Source: JBMDXB01 sp048594975 (lineage in GTDB: Bacteria; Acidobacteriota; Vicinamibacteria; Vicinamibacterales; 2-12-FULL-66-21). Taken from it: DNA of 64,000 bases. Positions within the stretch are counted from its first letter, which is position 1. Each line of letters opens with the position of its first letter. Made by a program: the position numbers and the translations under genes. Where the stretch lies: positions 62,001 to 126,000 of the forward strand of contig JBMDXQ010000080.1 in the NCBI GenBank assembly GCA_048594975.1, read 5' to 3'. Under the pieces are notes generated by a model. That model had not been told where the DNA came from. It saw only the letters and a program-made list of their open reading frames with translations, and ran no database searches. Shown piece after piece: positions 29,383-38,091 of the stretch.

Positions 29383-30123
29383 TCAAAAGTACAATCCGAT
29401 CCCCAGCGCCGGACCGTGCAGGGTTGGCTTTATCGTCACTTCTCTCCCAGCCTTCGTATCGGTGACTTTCAGATACAAGAAGTTGTAGCCGGCCGTGACA
29501 CCAAAGTGTCGCGACGGCTTCCAGTCCACGCGGAACTCGCCGCCGAGATCGACATCGGCGCCAACGCCGAACCCGCCGCCGTCGAGCGATGCATGGTACT
29601 CCACTCTCGAGCCGAGACGATGCCACCCAATACCGATTAGTGGATCCCACACCCCTGGTTTTCGTGCGACATGCGGCAGGTCACCCAGCGTGATGTCGTA
29701 GTCCAGGGCGACTCGGCGCAACCCTCCGGTGACGTACAGGTCGGGCGCCACTCTCCGTCCAACCTTGCCGCTCCCGTAGATCAGATCGAGATCCACCGTC
29801 AGGAACGGGCGGTCCGGCCGATCGCCGCCCACGCCGGCCCAGATGAAATAACCCTCGATTCGCCAGGTGTTGTTGGACCCGGCCACGCCGCCGAAAAAAG
29901 CACCGTCGAAGCGGCCGTCCACGATGTCACCCGCGCCGCCTCCTGAACCATCGATCGGCGGAATATCGACGCCGATGTCGATGCCGATCGGCAGCCATGC
30001 CAGGATCGGGTACACCGTCACGGCCCAACCCTCCTGCCCGCTGCTATCCTGCGCGTGTGTCGTCTGAACCAAACCGAGCACGCACGAGACGGACAGCACG
30101 AGGATTCGAAGCATCTTCTTCAT
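29383..30123 (-). CDS. Outer-membrane beta-barrel protein
   Basis: The protein has 246 residues from the ATG at 30123 (MKKMLRILVLSVSCVLGLV), with a signal peptide cleaved after THAQ. Strand-rich sequence with glycine turns (IDGSGGGAGDIVDGRFDGAF, GIGWHRLGSRVEYHASLDGG, FGVTAGYNFLYLKVTD) ends in a terminal aromatic (GIGLYF), the usual barrel-insertion signal. It lies upstream of the patatin-barrel gene, 98 bp apart on the same strand, and is possibly co-transcribed. Cargo is unknown. Confidence 0.8.
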   Translation of the reverse strand: MKKMLRILVLSVSCVLGLVQTTHAQDSSGQEGWAVTVYPILAWLPIGIDIGVDIPPIDGSGGGAGDIVDGRFDGAFFGGVAGSNNTWRIEGYFIWAGVGGDRPDRPFLTVDLDLIYGSGKVGRRVAPDLYVTGGLRRVALDYDITLGDLPHVARKPGVWDPLIGIGWHRLGSRVEYHASLDGGGFGVGADVDLGGEFRVDWKPSRHFGVTAGYNFLYLKVTDTKAGREVTIKPTLHGPALGIGLYF

Positions 30124-30189
30124 CCGATCAATCGTATTCGACGTCTGCGGTTGTGTGACGAGCGCAACTCGATCTTGCGTGACCATCAC

Positions 30190-30515
30190 GCGAATTGACT
30201 GCCCAGCGGTTGACCCGGACGATGTGCTCCTCTGAGAGGAAACAGCTCCCTGCGCTTAACACCGCTGGATGATCATTGTGGGGGATTCACAAGCAGCCAG
30301 TTCCCTTATGTTGCCGACGAAACAGTTGAGCTATGATAATCACGGTGCGAGCGGGAATTCTACGACGTCTGCAAAACTAATACCCTCCTGGACTCGACAC
30401 TGGCGTGATGACGCGACGGGCAAAACGGAAAACCCACTTGTCGTACGGTAACTCCACCCCTATCATCCCAGCGGCCCCGCTGGCCGTGTAATTTTTGTCT
30501 GGAGGATATGAATCG
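30190..30515. other. Intergenic leader of the transglycosylase gene
   Basis: About 325 bp separate divergent genes. A possible promoter has TTGCCG (30311-30316) with TATGAT or GATAAT (30332-30340). A hairpin with T-run (30468-30496) comes just before the ribosome site. A three-codon frame ATG-AAT-CGA-TGA (30508-30519) overlaps the main start. Confidence 0.4.
30468..30496 (+). terminator. Hairpin with T-run directly upstream of the transglycosylase start
   Basis: CCAGCGG-CC-CCGCTGG (30468-30483) is followed by CCGTGTAA and TTTTT (30492-30496). The GGAGGAT ribosome site follows at 30501. No plus-strand gene precedes it, so it could attenuate the downstream gene. Confidence 0.45.
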
Positions 30516-32114
30516 ATGACGAGCCGGCATCTGTGCGCTCTCGTTACGTTGGGTGTCATTTCAGGATGCGTGGGATGCGGCAGTAATCAGCAGTCGGTGA
30601 CACCGGCGTCGCCTCCGCCCGTGAATGGGTCGTCACCAGCGTCAGTCGACCCGTCGCGACCGGCGGCGCAACCACAAGCAGCGAAGCCAGCAGACGAACC
30701 GGACGAGTTACCGCCCTCCGAGCTCGAGACCAGTCTGCCTCCGGCGGTACGCGAGGCGATCCTGAAGCCTTTCACGGGCGACTTCGACGAGATGGTTAAG
30801 CATCGGGTCGTGCGCGTGGGTGTCACACCCAACCGCACGTACTACTTCGTCGATCGGGGCGTGCAACGAGGAGTAGCGTTCGAGTACGGCCAGTTGATGG
30901 AGAACCGCATCAACGAGAAGTTAGGAGACAAGAACACCAGGGTTCATGTGTTCTTCGTGCCGGTGAGCAGTGACAAGCTACTGGATGCGCTTGTGGACGG
31001 CCGGGTGGACATTGCCGCGGGAAGCTTGACGATTACACCCGAACGCCAGGTGCTGGTCGATTTCACCGATCCCACGCGCGAGGATATCAATGAAATCGTC
31101 GTGACTGCGCCAGGCGCTCCGCGACTCACGTCGGCCGAGGACCTCTCTGGCAGGCGGATCTTCGTCCGCAAGGGAAGCTCCTACGTTGACAGCCTGCGAG
31201 CGCTCAACGAAAGGCTCACGAAGAACGGCAAGCCGCCCGCGCTGGTCGAAATCGCTCCCGAAAACCTGCAAGACGACGACCTGCTCGAGATGGTCAATGC
31301 AGGCTTGCTTCCTGCCATTGTCATTGACGACTATCTGGCCAAGTTCTGGCAGAAAGTGTTCCCCGCTATGGTGCTGCACGAGAACGTGCAGGTCCGTTCT
31401 GGCGGCAGCCTTGGTATCGCCATTCGCAAGAACAACCCGCAGTTGCGGGCCGCGCTCAACAACTTCATGGGGAAAAACGGACTCGGCAGCGCGTTCGGTA
31501 ACCAGATCGAACGGCGCTATCTGGTGAACACCGCGTATGTGAAAAACGCGGCGTCGGAGGCCGAGCGTAAGAAGTTCCTCGCGGTGGTCCAACTCTTTCG
31601 CAAGTACAGCGATCAGTACAGCATGGATTTCCTCCTCATGGCCGCGCAGGGATACCAGGAATCGAAACTGAATCACGCGGCCAAGAGCGCCGTGGGTGCC
31701 ATCGGCATCATGCAGTTGATGCCGGCCACCGGCAAGGAAATGAATGTCGGCGACATTCGAAAGCTCGAGCCGAATATCCACGCGGGTGTGAAGTACATGC
31801 ACAACGTGATGGACGCCAACTTCAAGGACGAGTCGATGGACGCGTTGAACAAAGGGCTTTTCACGTTTGCGTCTTATAACGCAGGCCCGGCTCGCGTCCG
31901 CCAGCTCCGGCGAGAGGCGGCTAAAAAAGGGCTGGACCCGAATGTCTGGTTCGGTAACGTCGGGCAGGTTGCGTCAGAGCGGATCGGCCGCGAGCCCGTG
32001 ACCTATGTGAGTAACATCTACAAGTACTACATCGCGTACCGGCTCGTTGTCGACGAGAACCAGCGGCGAAGCGCTGTCAAGGAGGCGCTCAAGGCCGGGC
32101 AGGAAAAGAAATAA
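30516..32114 (+). CDS. MltF-like lytic transglycosylase with amino-acid-binding-type domain
   Basis: The protein has 532 residues. It carries an N-terminal export or lipoprotein signal (LVTLGVISGCVGCGS) and a proline-rich linker. A periplasmic SBP_bac_3-like domain (about 100-330) includes GVAFEYGQLMENRIN, VDGRVDIAAGSLTITPERQ and DLSGRRIFVRKGSSYVDSL. An SLT domain (about 370-500) has catalytic glutamate in GYQESKLNHAAKS and GAIGIMQLMPATG, AGVKYM and SYNAGPARV. Such enzymes cleave peptidoglycan with anhydromuramyl products. The start has GGAGGAT ten bases upstream; ATGA with a tiny upstream frame is notable. Confidence 0.9.
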   Translation: MTSRHLCALVTLGVISGCVGCGSNQQSVTPASPPPVNGSSPASVDPSRPAAQPQAAKPADEPDELPPSELETSLPPAVREAILKPFTGDFDEMVKHRVVRVGVTPNRTYYFVDRGVQRGVAFEYGQLMENRINEKLGDKNTRVHVFFVPVSSDKLLDALVDGRVDIAAGSLTITPERQVLVDFTDPTREDINEIVVTAPGAPRLTSAEDLSGRRIFVRKGSSYVDSLRALNERLTKNGKPPALVEIAPENLQDDDLLEMVNAGLLPAIVIDDYLAKFWQKVFPAMVLHENVQVRSGGSLGIAIRKNNPQLRAALNNFMGKNGLGSAFGNQIERRYLVNTAYVKNAASEAERKKFLAVVQLFRKYSDQYSMDFLLMAAQGYQESKLNHAAKSAVGAIGIMQLMPATGKEMNVGDIRKLEPNIHAGVKYMHNVMDANFKDESMDALNKGLFTFASYNAGPARVRQLRREAAKKGLDPNVWFGNVGQVASERIGREPVTYVSNIYKYYIAYRLVVDENQRRSAVKEALKAGQEKK

Positions 32115-32666
32115 GCCCTCGCACGTCGCGTTATCATGCAGCTCCGTAAGTGATCAGCGCCGAATAGATTGCGGCGTGGCGGTACATGGATGTCCACCGC
32201 GTCAGAAGGCAGCGACCCTCACGATCGATCAAGCCACGGAAAAGTTCGAAGCGTCGCTGAGCAGCGCCGGCCACTGAGGCGCGATGTGTAGTTCAGTCTG
32301 AAGGGACGCGGAACCCTGCTGACGCCCGCGTCCCGCCAAATGACAGTACGTTACAAGACGTGCGAGTCGGATCGCCGCGAGCGCTGGCCAGCGCCGAGCC
32401 TTATTGGACCAAGGGGGGTCCACGGAACGCAACGGTTCAGGAGACCGCTGTACATGGTTTGAAGAACCCAACGCGGGTTCAAATCGCCCCGCAGCGATGT
32501 GTAGCCGTAACAGATTGCGTTGATTGAACTTATCGGAAAGGACTTGCGGGGGCGTGCAGCCAGCGGTACTTGCAGCTCTGGAGCGGAGCGGCCTGACGAA
32601 TCTCTTGACTTGCCTATCCAGGGCCGGCCAGCCCGACCACAGTGCAAGCTGGATGTCACCTACGGC
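32115..32666. other. Intergenic mobile-relic region
   Basis: This 552-bp stretch holds no credible gene. It contains a TTCAAAT T-loop-like segment (GCGGGTTCAAATCGCCCCGC near 32473) and the recombinase C-terminal relic at 32543-32596. Both suggest an old integration scar. Confidence 0.5.
32543..32596 (+). pseudogene. C-terminal relic of a serine recombinase (second copy of the tail)
   Basis: One frame reads LAGACSQRYLQLWSGAA and stops, matching the tail at 20412-20468 (about 13 of 17 residues the same). DNA identity is also high from AGCCAGCGGTACTTGCAGCT onward. No upstream recombinase body is left. Confidence 0.55.
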
Positions 32667-34637
32667 CTACCGTGAGCCCCTAGTACTGGTTACCATTTCT
32701 GGAGGATATTTCATACGGCGCAGGACTTCCTGCCAGCGCGGGTCCGAATGGAGACGGTCGAACTGCGGATCCGTCTTCACGTAGACGTTGAAGGACGGAT
32801 TGTCGATGACCCTGAACAGCAGTCGGAACGCTTCGTCGTGGTTGCCGAGAGCCGTGTACGCCATGGCCAGGAGGTGCGGGTTGCTACCGCGCGATCCGTT
32901 CAGCATTTCGATCGCTTCTTTCCGTTTGCCCATGAGGGCACAGATGCGCGCTGCCTGGACTGTTCTGTCCGCATTGCGCAGACCTCCTTCGATGCCCGTC
33001 GCTTTCTCGAGAAGCCTCAGCGCCTCGTCATACTTGCCTACAGCCTCGTACACGTCGGCCAAGCGACCATAGGCACCCGCCGGGCTTTGAGGGTCCAATT
33101 CGATCGCTCGGTTGAGGTGAGCAATGGCTTCGTCATACCTGCGCGCGCGATACAAAACCCTGCCAAAGAACGATTGAACCGTCGATGACAGCGGATCGCG
33201 CTCCTCGACTCGCTTTATGTGGTCGATGGCATCAGGAAAGCACCCGAGGGCCATGCACAGCATCGCGGAAAAGAAGTGCGCGTCCACGTTGTTGGGATCG
33301 ATCGCGAGAGCCCGCCTGAACGCCTGCTCGGCGCCGCTCCAATCCCACTCGTGCCCGAACTTGAGCCGACCGATCGACACATGCGCTTCGGGGAGACCTG
33401 CGTCGAGCTCCAGCGCCTTCAGGGCGGCTGCGCGGGATGGTGATTCGACCTGCTTGAACGTCGTCGCTCCCCAGATGCCGCGCCACCACCATGCGTGAGA
33501 GAGGCCGGCATACGCGGCGGCAGAGCTGGGATCCAGTCTCACCGACTGCTCGAAGTGTCCGATGGCTCGCGCCAGGTCTTCCTCGTTCAACCGCCAGAGA
33601 TAGTGTTGACCAAGCAGGAACTCCTGGTAGGCCGCCGGCCTGACGGAGCCCGCCGACGCCAGTCGAGCACGCTCCTCCGCGGTTACTCTCGCCTGAACTT
33701 CGTCGGCCACCGCACGAGCCACGTCGCTCTGCAACTTCAGGACATCGGTCAGCGCTCGCTCGTACTCGCGCGACCAGAGATGCGTGTCGGTCGGGGCGTG
33801 GATCAATTGGAGACTGATTCGGACGCGGTCGCCAGTGCGCTGCACCGATCCTTCGACGACGGCATCAACGTTCAGCGCTCTCGCGAGCTCGCCAAGTGGC
33901 GCGGCCACGCCCTTGAACCGCATGACAGAGGTGCGTGAGACCACGCGAAGCGCGCGGATGCGGGCGAGATTGCCGATGAGCGCGTTGGTCATGCCGTCAA
34001 CGAAGTACTCTTGCGACGGATCGCCGGACAGGTTGTCGAGCGGCAGCACGGCGATCGCTGTTATCAATGGACGTCCTACGTGTGGCGCATCTGTGAGGCG
34101 CAACGCGTAGACGAGCCCGCCAGCGACCAGCACCGCCAGCCCGCTAAGGAGCAGCCACCGACGTACCGACGAGGGTTCAGTCGGAATGGCGGGCACTTGC
34201 GCTACGGAAGAGCCGACAACCGACGCGAGTTGGTCCAACTGGGCAACCGTTGATACTGACTCGAGCCGCGCTTCGGGTTGCCTTTCAGGGTCGACCGGTT
34301 GCGGGGCTCGCGGCGGCTCGTGCACCTTCGCGACGAACCGGTATCCCCGTCCCGGCACGGTGACGATGTATTGATGGTCGTCGGGCTTCTCACCGAGCGC
34401 CTTGCGAAGGATCGAAATGTTCCGGGTGAGCCCACCCTCCTCCACGACGGTGTCACCCCAGATCCGCTGAAGCAGCTCGTCCTTCGTGATCACCCGACCC
34501 GGTTGTTCGACCAACGCAAGCAGTGTCTCCAAGGCTTTGGGAGCCAGTGCCACGGGTTCTCCGTCGCGGCACAGAAGCATTCTGTCGGCACTCAGACGAA
34601 ACGGTCCGAACTCAACCGTATCCTGCGACCGATTCAT
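32667..34637 (-). CDS. Winged-helix (CadC/OmpR-type) regulator with TolB-like and TPR domains
   Basis: The protein has 656 residues from the ATG at 34637. The N-terminal DNA-binding domain (about 5-100) has FGPFRLSADRMLLCRDGEPV, LAPKALETLLALVEQPGRVI and SILRKALGEKPDDHQYIVTV. A single membrane helix is WLLLSGLAVLVAGGLVYAL. A TolB-N/FlgO-like domain (IAVLPLDNLSGDPSQEYFVD, LNVDAVVEGSVQRTGDRVRI) is followed by many TPRs. This one-component regulator architecture is abundant in acidobacteria, and the targets are usually nearby. It diverges from the haloperoxidase-like gene, a plausible target. Confidence 0.9.
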   Translation of the reverse strand: MNRSQDTVEFGPFRLSADRMLLCRDGEPVALAPKALETLLALVEQPGRVITKDELLQRIWGDTVVEEGGLTRNISILRKALGEKPDDHQYIVTVPGRGYRFVAKVHEPPRAPQPVDPERQPEARLESVSTVAQLDQLASVVGSSVAQVPAIPTEPSSVRRWLLLSGLAVLVAGGLVYALRLTDAPHVGRPLITAIAVLPLDNLSGDPSQEYFVDGMTNALIGNLARIRALRVVSRTSVMRFKGVAAPLGELARALNVDAVVEGSVQRTGDRVRISLQLIHAPTDTHLWSREYERALTDVLKLQSDVARAVADEVQARVTAEERARLASAGSVRPAAYQEFLLGQHYLWRLNEEDLARAIGHFEQSVRLDPSSAAAYAGLSHAWWWRGIWGATTFKQVESPSRAAALKALELDAGLPEAHVSIGRLKFGHEWDWSGAEQAFRRALAIDPNNVDAHFFSAMLCMALGCFPDAIDHIKRVEERDPLSSTVQSFFGRVLYRARRYDEAIAHLNRAIELDPQSPAGAYGRLADVYEAVGKYDEALRLLEKATGIEGGLRNADRTVQAARICALMGKRKEAIEMLNGSRGSNPHLLAMAYTALGNHDEAFRLLFRVIDNPSFNVYVKTDPQFDRLHSDPRWQEVLRRMKYPPEMVTSTRGSR

Positions 34638-34842
34638 GCCGGCACGAACATTTCCGAAGGAGAACGAAGCCCGGTTGTAAGGACTTGTCACCCGCGCCCC
34701 GGCTAGTTTGCCTGCACGGAGTCGGGCAGGCGCGATTCTACCGCGAACGGTCCGTTGGGCACCCTCCCAACGGATACCCGCCACGTTCGGCACTCGCTCT
34801 GAAGCTGGACACGCTAACTCATCGGCATAAAGAGGAGGAATT

Positions 34843-36150
34843 GTGAAACCTGATCTCTTCCGAGCGACTGCCGCGGCATTCGTCGTCGGACTGGCCCTCC
34901 ATGTTTCTCTTCGAGTCAACGCGACCGGCACCACCTCCAATGAGTTGGTTGCGGGAAACCAAGTGCTGGAATGGAACCAGATCTTCATCGACACGCTGGT
35001 GGCGACGAACACACCGAATTCCTCCAGTCAGCGGCTTGGAGCCATCGTCCACACGGCGATCTTCGATGCGTACAACGGCATCGAGCGGCGTTTCTCACCG
35101 ATTCTTGTCCACGACAGCGCCCCGCCCGGGGCGTCGCGGCGAGCTGCGGTCATCGCTGCGGCACACACTACGCTCGTTGACCTGTTCCCCTCACGTCAAG
35201 CGGCGCTGGATGCCAGCTACATGGGTTCGCTCGCGGCCCTCAGCGACGATGGCGAGGACGGCGGGACATCGCGTGAGCGCGGACTCGAGTGGGGCATAGA
35301 CGTGGCGAACATGGTGCTTGCCTGGCGGGCGGCTGATGGGTTTAGCGGCAGCTATCCTGCGTTCACCGGTGGTACAGCCGTTGGCCAGTGGCGCCCGACA
35401 CCGCCGGCATTCGGACCGATGAGCGCGCAAGGGCTAGCATTCACGGACATGTTCGTTCTGGTCAGCAACACACAATTCCAGCCTGACCCGCCGCGGACCC
35501 TAGCTGACATCGCCTACTCCGACGACCTCAACGCGGTCAAAGCGCTCGGTCGGAGGACCGGCTCGACGCGCAGCGACGACCAGACAGCACTCGCCCCCTT
35601 CTGGGAAGGCAATGCCAGTGTCCATTGGAATCAGGCCGCGAATCAGATGGCGCGCAACAATCACCTCTCAATGTCTAAGAGCAACCGCCTGCTCGCCGTT
35701 CTCAACATCGCGATGGCGGATACAGCATTCACTATCTGGAGCGCGAAGCGATTCTATGGCGCGCGCGCGACAGAAGTGACCTGGCGACCGGTGACCGCCA
35801 TTCCGCTGGCGGAGGCGGATGGCAATCCGGCCACGACTCCGGACGTCGACTGGCTGCCACTCGTCAACACGCCGTCGCACCCGGAATACCCCGCCGGGCA
35901 TCCGAGTCTAAATGGAGCTGCAGCGACCGTCCTTCTTTGCCACTTTAGCGACGGACAGACGTTCACTCTCACGACGACGGGACGGCCGGACCGCACGTAC
36001 ACGAGCATTGCGCAAGCGCGCGCGGACGGGAACAACGCCAGGGTTTGGGGCGGAATGCATTATCCGAGCACGGTCGCCATCAGTGACGCGGTGGGCGAGG
36101 CGATTGCGCAGTACGTGAATCGGAATTCGATGCGTCCCTTGCGAGAGTGA
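34843..36150 (+). CDS. Vanadium-dependent haloperoxidase-like (PAP2 superfamily) secreted protein
   Basis: The protein has 435 residues from GTG with AGGAGG five bases upstream. A signal peptide is present (ATAAAFVVGLALHVSLRVNA). The active-site blocks of vanadium haloperoxidase/PAP2 enzymes appear as HPEYPAGHPSLNGAAATVL (equivalent to the PSGH motif) and RVWGGMHYPSTVAISDAVG (Arg and vanadate-ligand His). The N-terminal half (WNQIFIDTLVATN, HTAIFDAYNGIE) matches bacterial vanadium-haloperoxidase relatives. It may oxidise halides or act as a phosphatase. The divergent TolB/TPR regulator may control it. Confidence 0.87.
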   Translation: MKPDLFRATAAAFVVGLALHVSLRVNATGTTSNELVAGNQVLEWNQIFIDTLVATNTPNSSSQRLGAIVHTAIFDAYNGIERRFSPILVHDSAPPGASRRAAVIAAAHTTLVDLFPSRQAALDASYMGSLAALSDDGEDGGTSRERGLEWGIDVANMVLAWRAADGFSGSYPAFTGGTAVGQWRPTPPAFGPMSAQGLAFTDMFVLVSNTQFQPDPPRTLADIAYSDDLNAVKALGRRTGSTRSDDQTALAPFWEGNASVHWNQAANQMARNNHLSMSKSNRLLAVLNIAMADTAFTIWSAKRFYGARATEVTWRPVTAIPLAEADGNPATTPDVDWLPLVNTPSHPEYPAGHPSLNGAAATVLLCHFSDGQTFTLTTTGRPDRTYTSIAQARADGNNARVWGGMHYPSTVAISDAVGEAIAQYVNRNSMRPLRE

Positions 36151-36335
36151 ACACCACTGCTCGCTACGGCAGTCTGACTGAGAATCGCTATCCGGCTCCG
36201 CCGTGGACGCGAGAAGAGATTCTCCGCGAATATCCGTACCTTGAAGCCGACGACATCTCTGAGGCTTTGTTCTACGTCGAGTGGCCGGCTGAGGAAGTCG
36301 AGGGTTCGCTGGACCGCCTCAGGACCTACCTTTAG
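36147..36335 (+). pseudogene. DUF433-type fragment (antitoxin-like), N-terminus missing
   Basis: A 62-codon frame overlaps the previous stop. Its second half, TREEILREYPYLEADDISEA with LFYVEWPAEEVE, matches the C-terminal part of DUF433 proteins (EIL..YP.L...DI..AL). The normal first half (the GKPCIKGTRI-type segment) is absent, so it is probably a truncated gene at the island border. It could still be translated from GTG 36147. Confidence 0.6.
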
Positions 36336-36353
36336 GTGGCGTCGAGAGCATCG

Positions 36354-36575
36354 TCGCTGAGGCAGGTACACGCTGTGCAAGCCATCCGGGCGCTGATCGA
36401 AACGATCCTGCTCGAACCAGACGGCGACGAGCTGAAGATCACGCTGAAGGGCGACCTGGCCGGAATGCTGAGCGCGGCCCGAGACAGCAAGAGGTCGCCA
36501 GAAACGGGCGACCTCTTGGTCCAAATAAAGCTGGTTGCGGGGGCCCGATTTGAACTCGCGAGACTGATGGCAACC
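36354..36575 (+). pseudogene. C-terminal part of a large serine recombinase; right border of accessory island
   Basis: The frame reads HAVQAIRALIETILLEPDGD, ELKITLKGDLAGMLSAARDS, then VQIKLVAGARFELARL. This is the usual end of long serine recombinases (AIR.LIE.I.L.P....L.I.L.G.LA.ML...QVKLVAGA). The body is missing; an N-terminal half lies at 24793-25530. The segment encoding LVAGARFEL (36533-36560) equals the complement of a tRNA acceptor and T-arm, typical of an attachment-site core. Confidence 0.75.
36488..36518. repeat. Hairpin with perfect 12-bp arms in the recombinase tail
   Basis: CAAGAGGTCGCC (36488-36499), then a seven-base loop, then GGCGACCTCTTG (36507-36518). It lies just before the att-like segment and may be a recombinase site or terminator stem. 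Confidence 0.65.
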
Positions 36576-36636
36576 ACCATCCTGACGTGCAACAGTTGGT
36601 GGTTGGCCCTTGGCCTCCTGGAAGTTGACCTCGCTG

Positions 36637-38091
36637 TCAGTACTTCGGCTGCGTTGGATCGATGCGATCGATCCACGCCAGGATGCCGCCCCTCAGATTG
36701 CGCGCCTCGGCAACGCCGCGGTCGCGCAGCAGCTTCACTGCCTTCGCGCTGCGTACCCCGGACTTGCAGTGGATCACGATCGGCGGCGCGTCGGGGCCGG
36801 TCGGGATTTCGGCCAGGCGGTTCGGCAGCTCGCCCAGCGGGATCAACGTCGAGCCCGGGATCCGGCAGATCCGGAATTCCTGCGGCTCCCGGACGTCGAG
36901 GAGGAACAGCGGCTCGCGCCGGTCCTGCGCCCGCTTCAACTCCTCCACCGCAATCTCCGGCTCCGCCGCCGCCGCCTGCGTCGCCGGCCTGATGCCGCAG
37001 AACTGCTCGTAATCGATGAGCTCCCGCACTGTCGGATGATCGCCGCAGACGGGGCACTCCGGATCGCGCCGCAGCTTCAGCTCGCGGAATCGCATCCGCA
37101 GCGCGTCGTAGATCAGGAACCGGCCGACCAGCGGTTCGCCGACCCCGAGGCTCAACTTGATCGCCTCGGTCGCTTGAATCGTGCCGATGATGCCGGGCAG
37201 CACGCCCAGCACCCCGCCTTCCGCGCAGCTCGGCACAAGCCCGGGCGGCGGCGGCTCGGGGTAGAGGCAGCGGTAGCACGGGCCGCCCGGTGTCGCGAAC
37301 ACCGACGCCTGCCCTTCGAAGCGGAAGATGCTGCCGTAGGCGTTGGGCTTCTTCAGGATCACGCAGGCGTCGTTCACGAGGTAGCGCGTCGGGAAGTTGT
37401 CGGTGCCGTCGACGACGACGTCGTAGTCGCGGAGGATCTCGAGCGCGTTCTTCGACGTCAGCGCCGTCTCGTGCCCGAGGATGCGGACGTTCGGGTTCAA
37501 TCCCGTGAGGCGCGCCTTCGCCGATTCGAGCTTGGGCCGCCCGACGTCGGGCGTGCCGTGGATGATCTGCCGCTGCAGGTTGCTCGAGTCGACGGCGTCG
37601 AAGTCCACGATCCCGATCGTGCCGACACCGGCGGCGGCGAGGTAGAGCGCCGCCGGCGAGCCGAGCCCGCCGGCGCCGATGCACAGGACCCGCGCCGCCT
37701 TCAGCTTCCGCTGACCGTCGACGCCGACCTCCGGCATGATCAGGTGTCGGCTGTAGCGCTGCACCTCTTCGTTGGTCAGCTCCGGCAGCCCCACGCCGGC
37801 CTCCGCGGTCGTTCCCACGCCGCCGGCGACCGAGGGCACGATGCTCACCACGTCCCCGGGCGCGACCGGTGTCTGCTCGCGCTGGAGGTAGCGGATGTCG
37901 TCCTCGTTGACGTAGACGTTCACGAAGCTCCGCAGCTTGCCGTCCGCGCCGTAGAGGTGCTGCTTCAGATCAGCGTATTCAGCGGTCAACCTCTCGAGGA
38001 GCTCTCCGACGGTGCCGCCTTCGAGCTCGACCGACTCACGGCGCCCGGTGTACGGCCTGAGCGGGGTGGGAATCAGGATCTTGTTGGGCAT
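36637..38091 (-). CDS. Three-domain fusion: CysO/MoaD-like sulfur carrier, MoeB/ThiF-type activating enzyme and rhodanese (MoeZ-like)
   Basis: The protein has 484 residues from the ATG at 38091. Residues 1-91 are a ubiquitin-like carrier ending DVVSIVPSVAGG with the diglycine at 90-91. A short linker leads to MoeB (about 105-350): YSRHLIMPEVGVDGQ, nucleotide loop GAGGLGSPAALYLAAAGVG, DGTDNFPTRYLVNDAC, zinc pairs CYRC and CPVC, and a cysteine in VPSCAEGG. The rhodanese (about 380-484) has active loop HCKSGVRSA. The MoeB-rhodanese part equals mycobacterial MoeZ, which makes CysO thiocarboxylate. As fused, the diglycine is internal and would need cutting. The JAMM gene overlaps its start by 19 bases. 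Confidence 0.92.
   Translation of the reverse strand: MPNKILIPTPLRPYTGRRESVELEGGTVGELLERLTAEYADLKQHLYGADGKLRSFVNVYVNEDDIRYLQREQTPVAPGDVVSIVPSVAGGVGTTAEAGVGLPELTNEEVQRYSRHLIMPEVGVDGQRKLKAARVLCIGAGGLGSPAALYLAAAGVGTIGIVDFDAVDSSNLQRQIIHGTPDVGRPKLESAKARLTGLNPNVRILGHETALTSKNALEILRDYDVVVDGTDNFPTRYLVNDACVILKKPNAYGSIFRFEGQASVFATPGGPCYRCLYPEPPPPGLVPSCAEGGVLGVLPGIIGTIQATEAIKLSLGVGEPLVGRFLIYDALRMRFRELKLRRDPECPVCGDHPTVRELIDYEQFCGIRPATQAAAAEPEIAVEELKRAQDRREPLFLLDVREPQEFRICRIPGSTLIPLGELPNRLAEIPTGPDAPPIVIHCKSGVRSAKAVKLLRDRGVAEARNLRGGILAWIDRIDPTQPKY

Noticed and set aside
32455..32495. Possible tRNA (TTCAAAT T-loop with flanking GC stem)
   Set aside because: No cloverleaf, anticodon arm or acceptor pairing can be built, so only an integration scar is noted.
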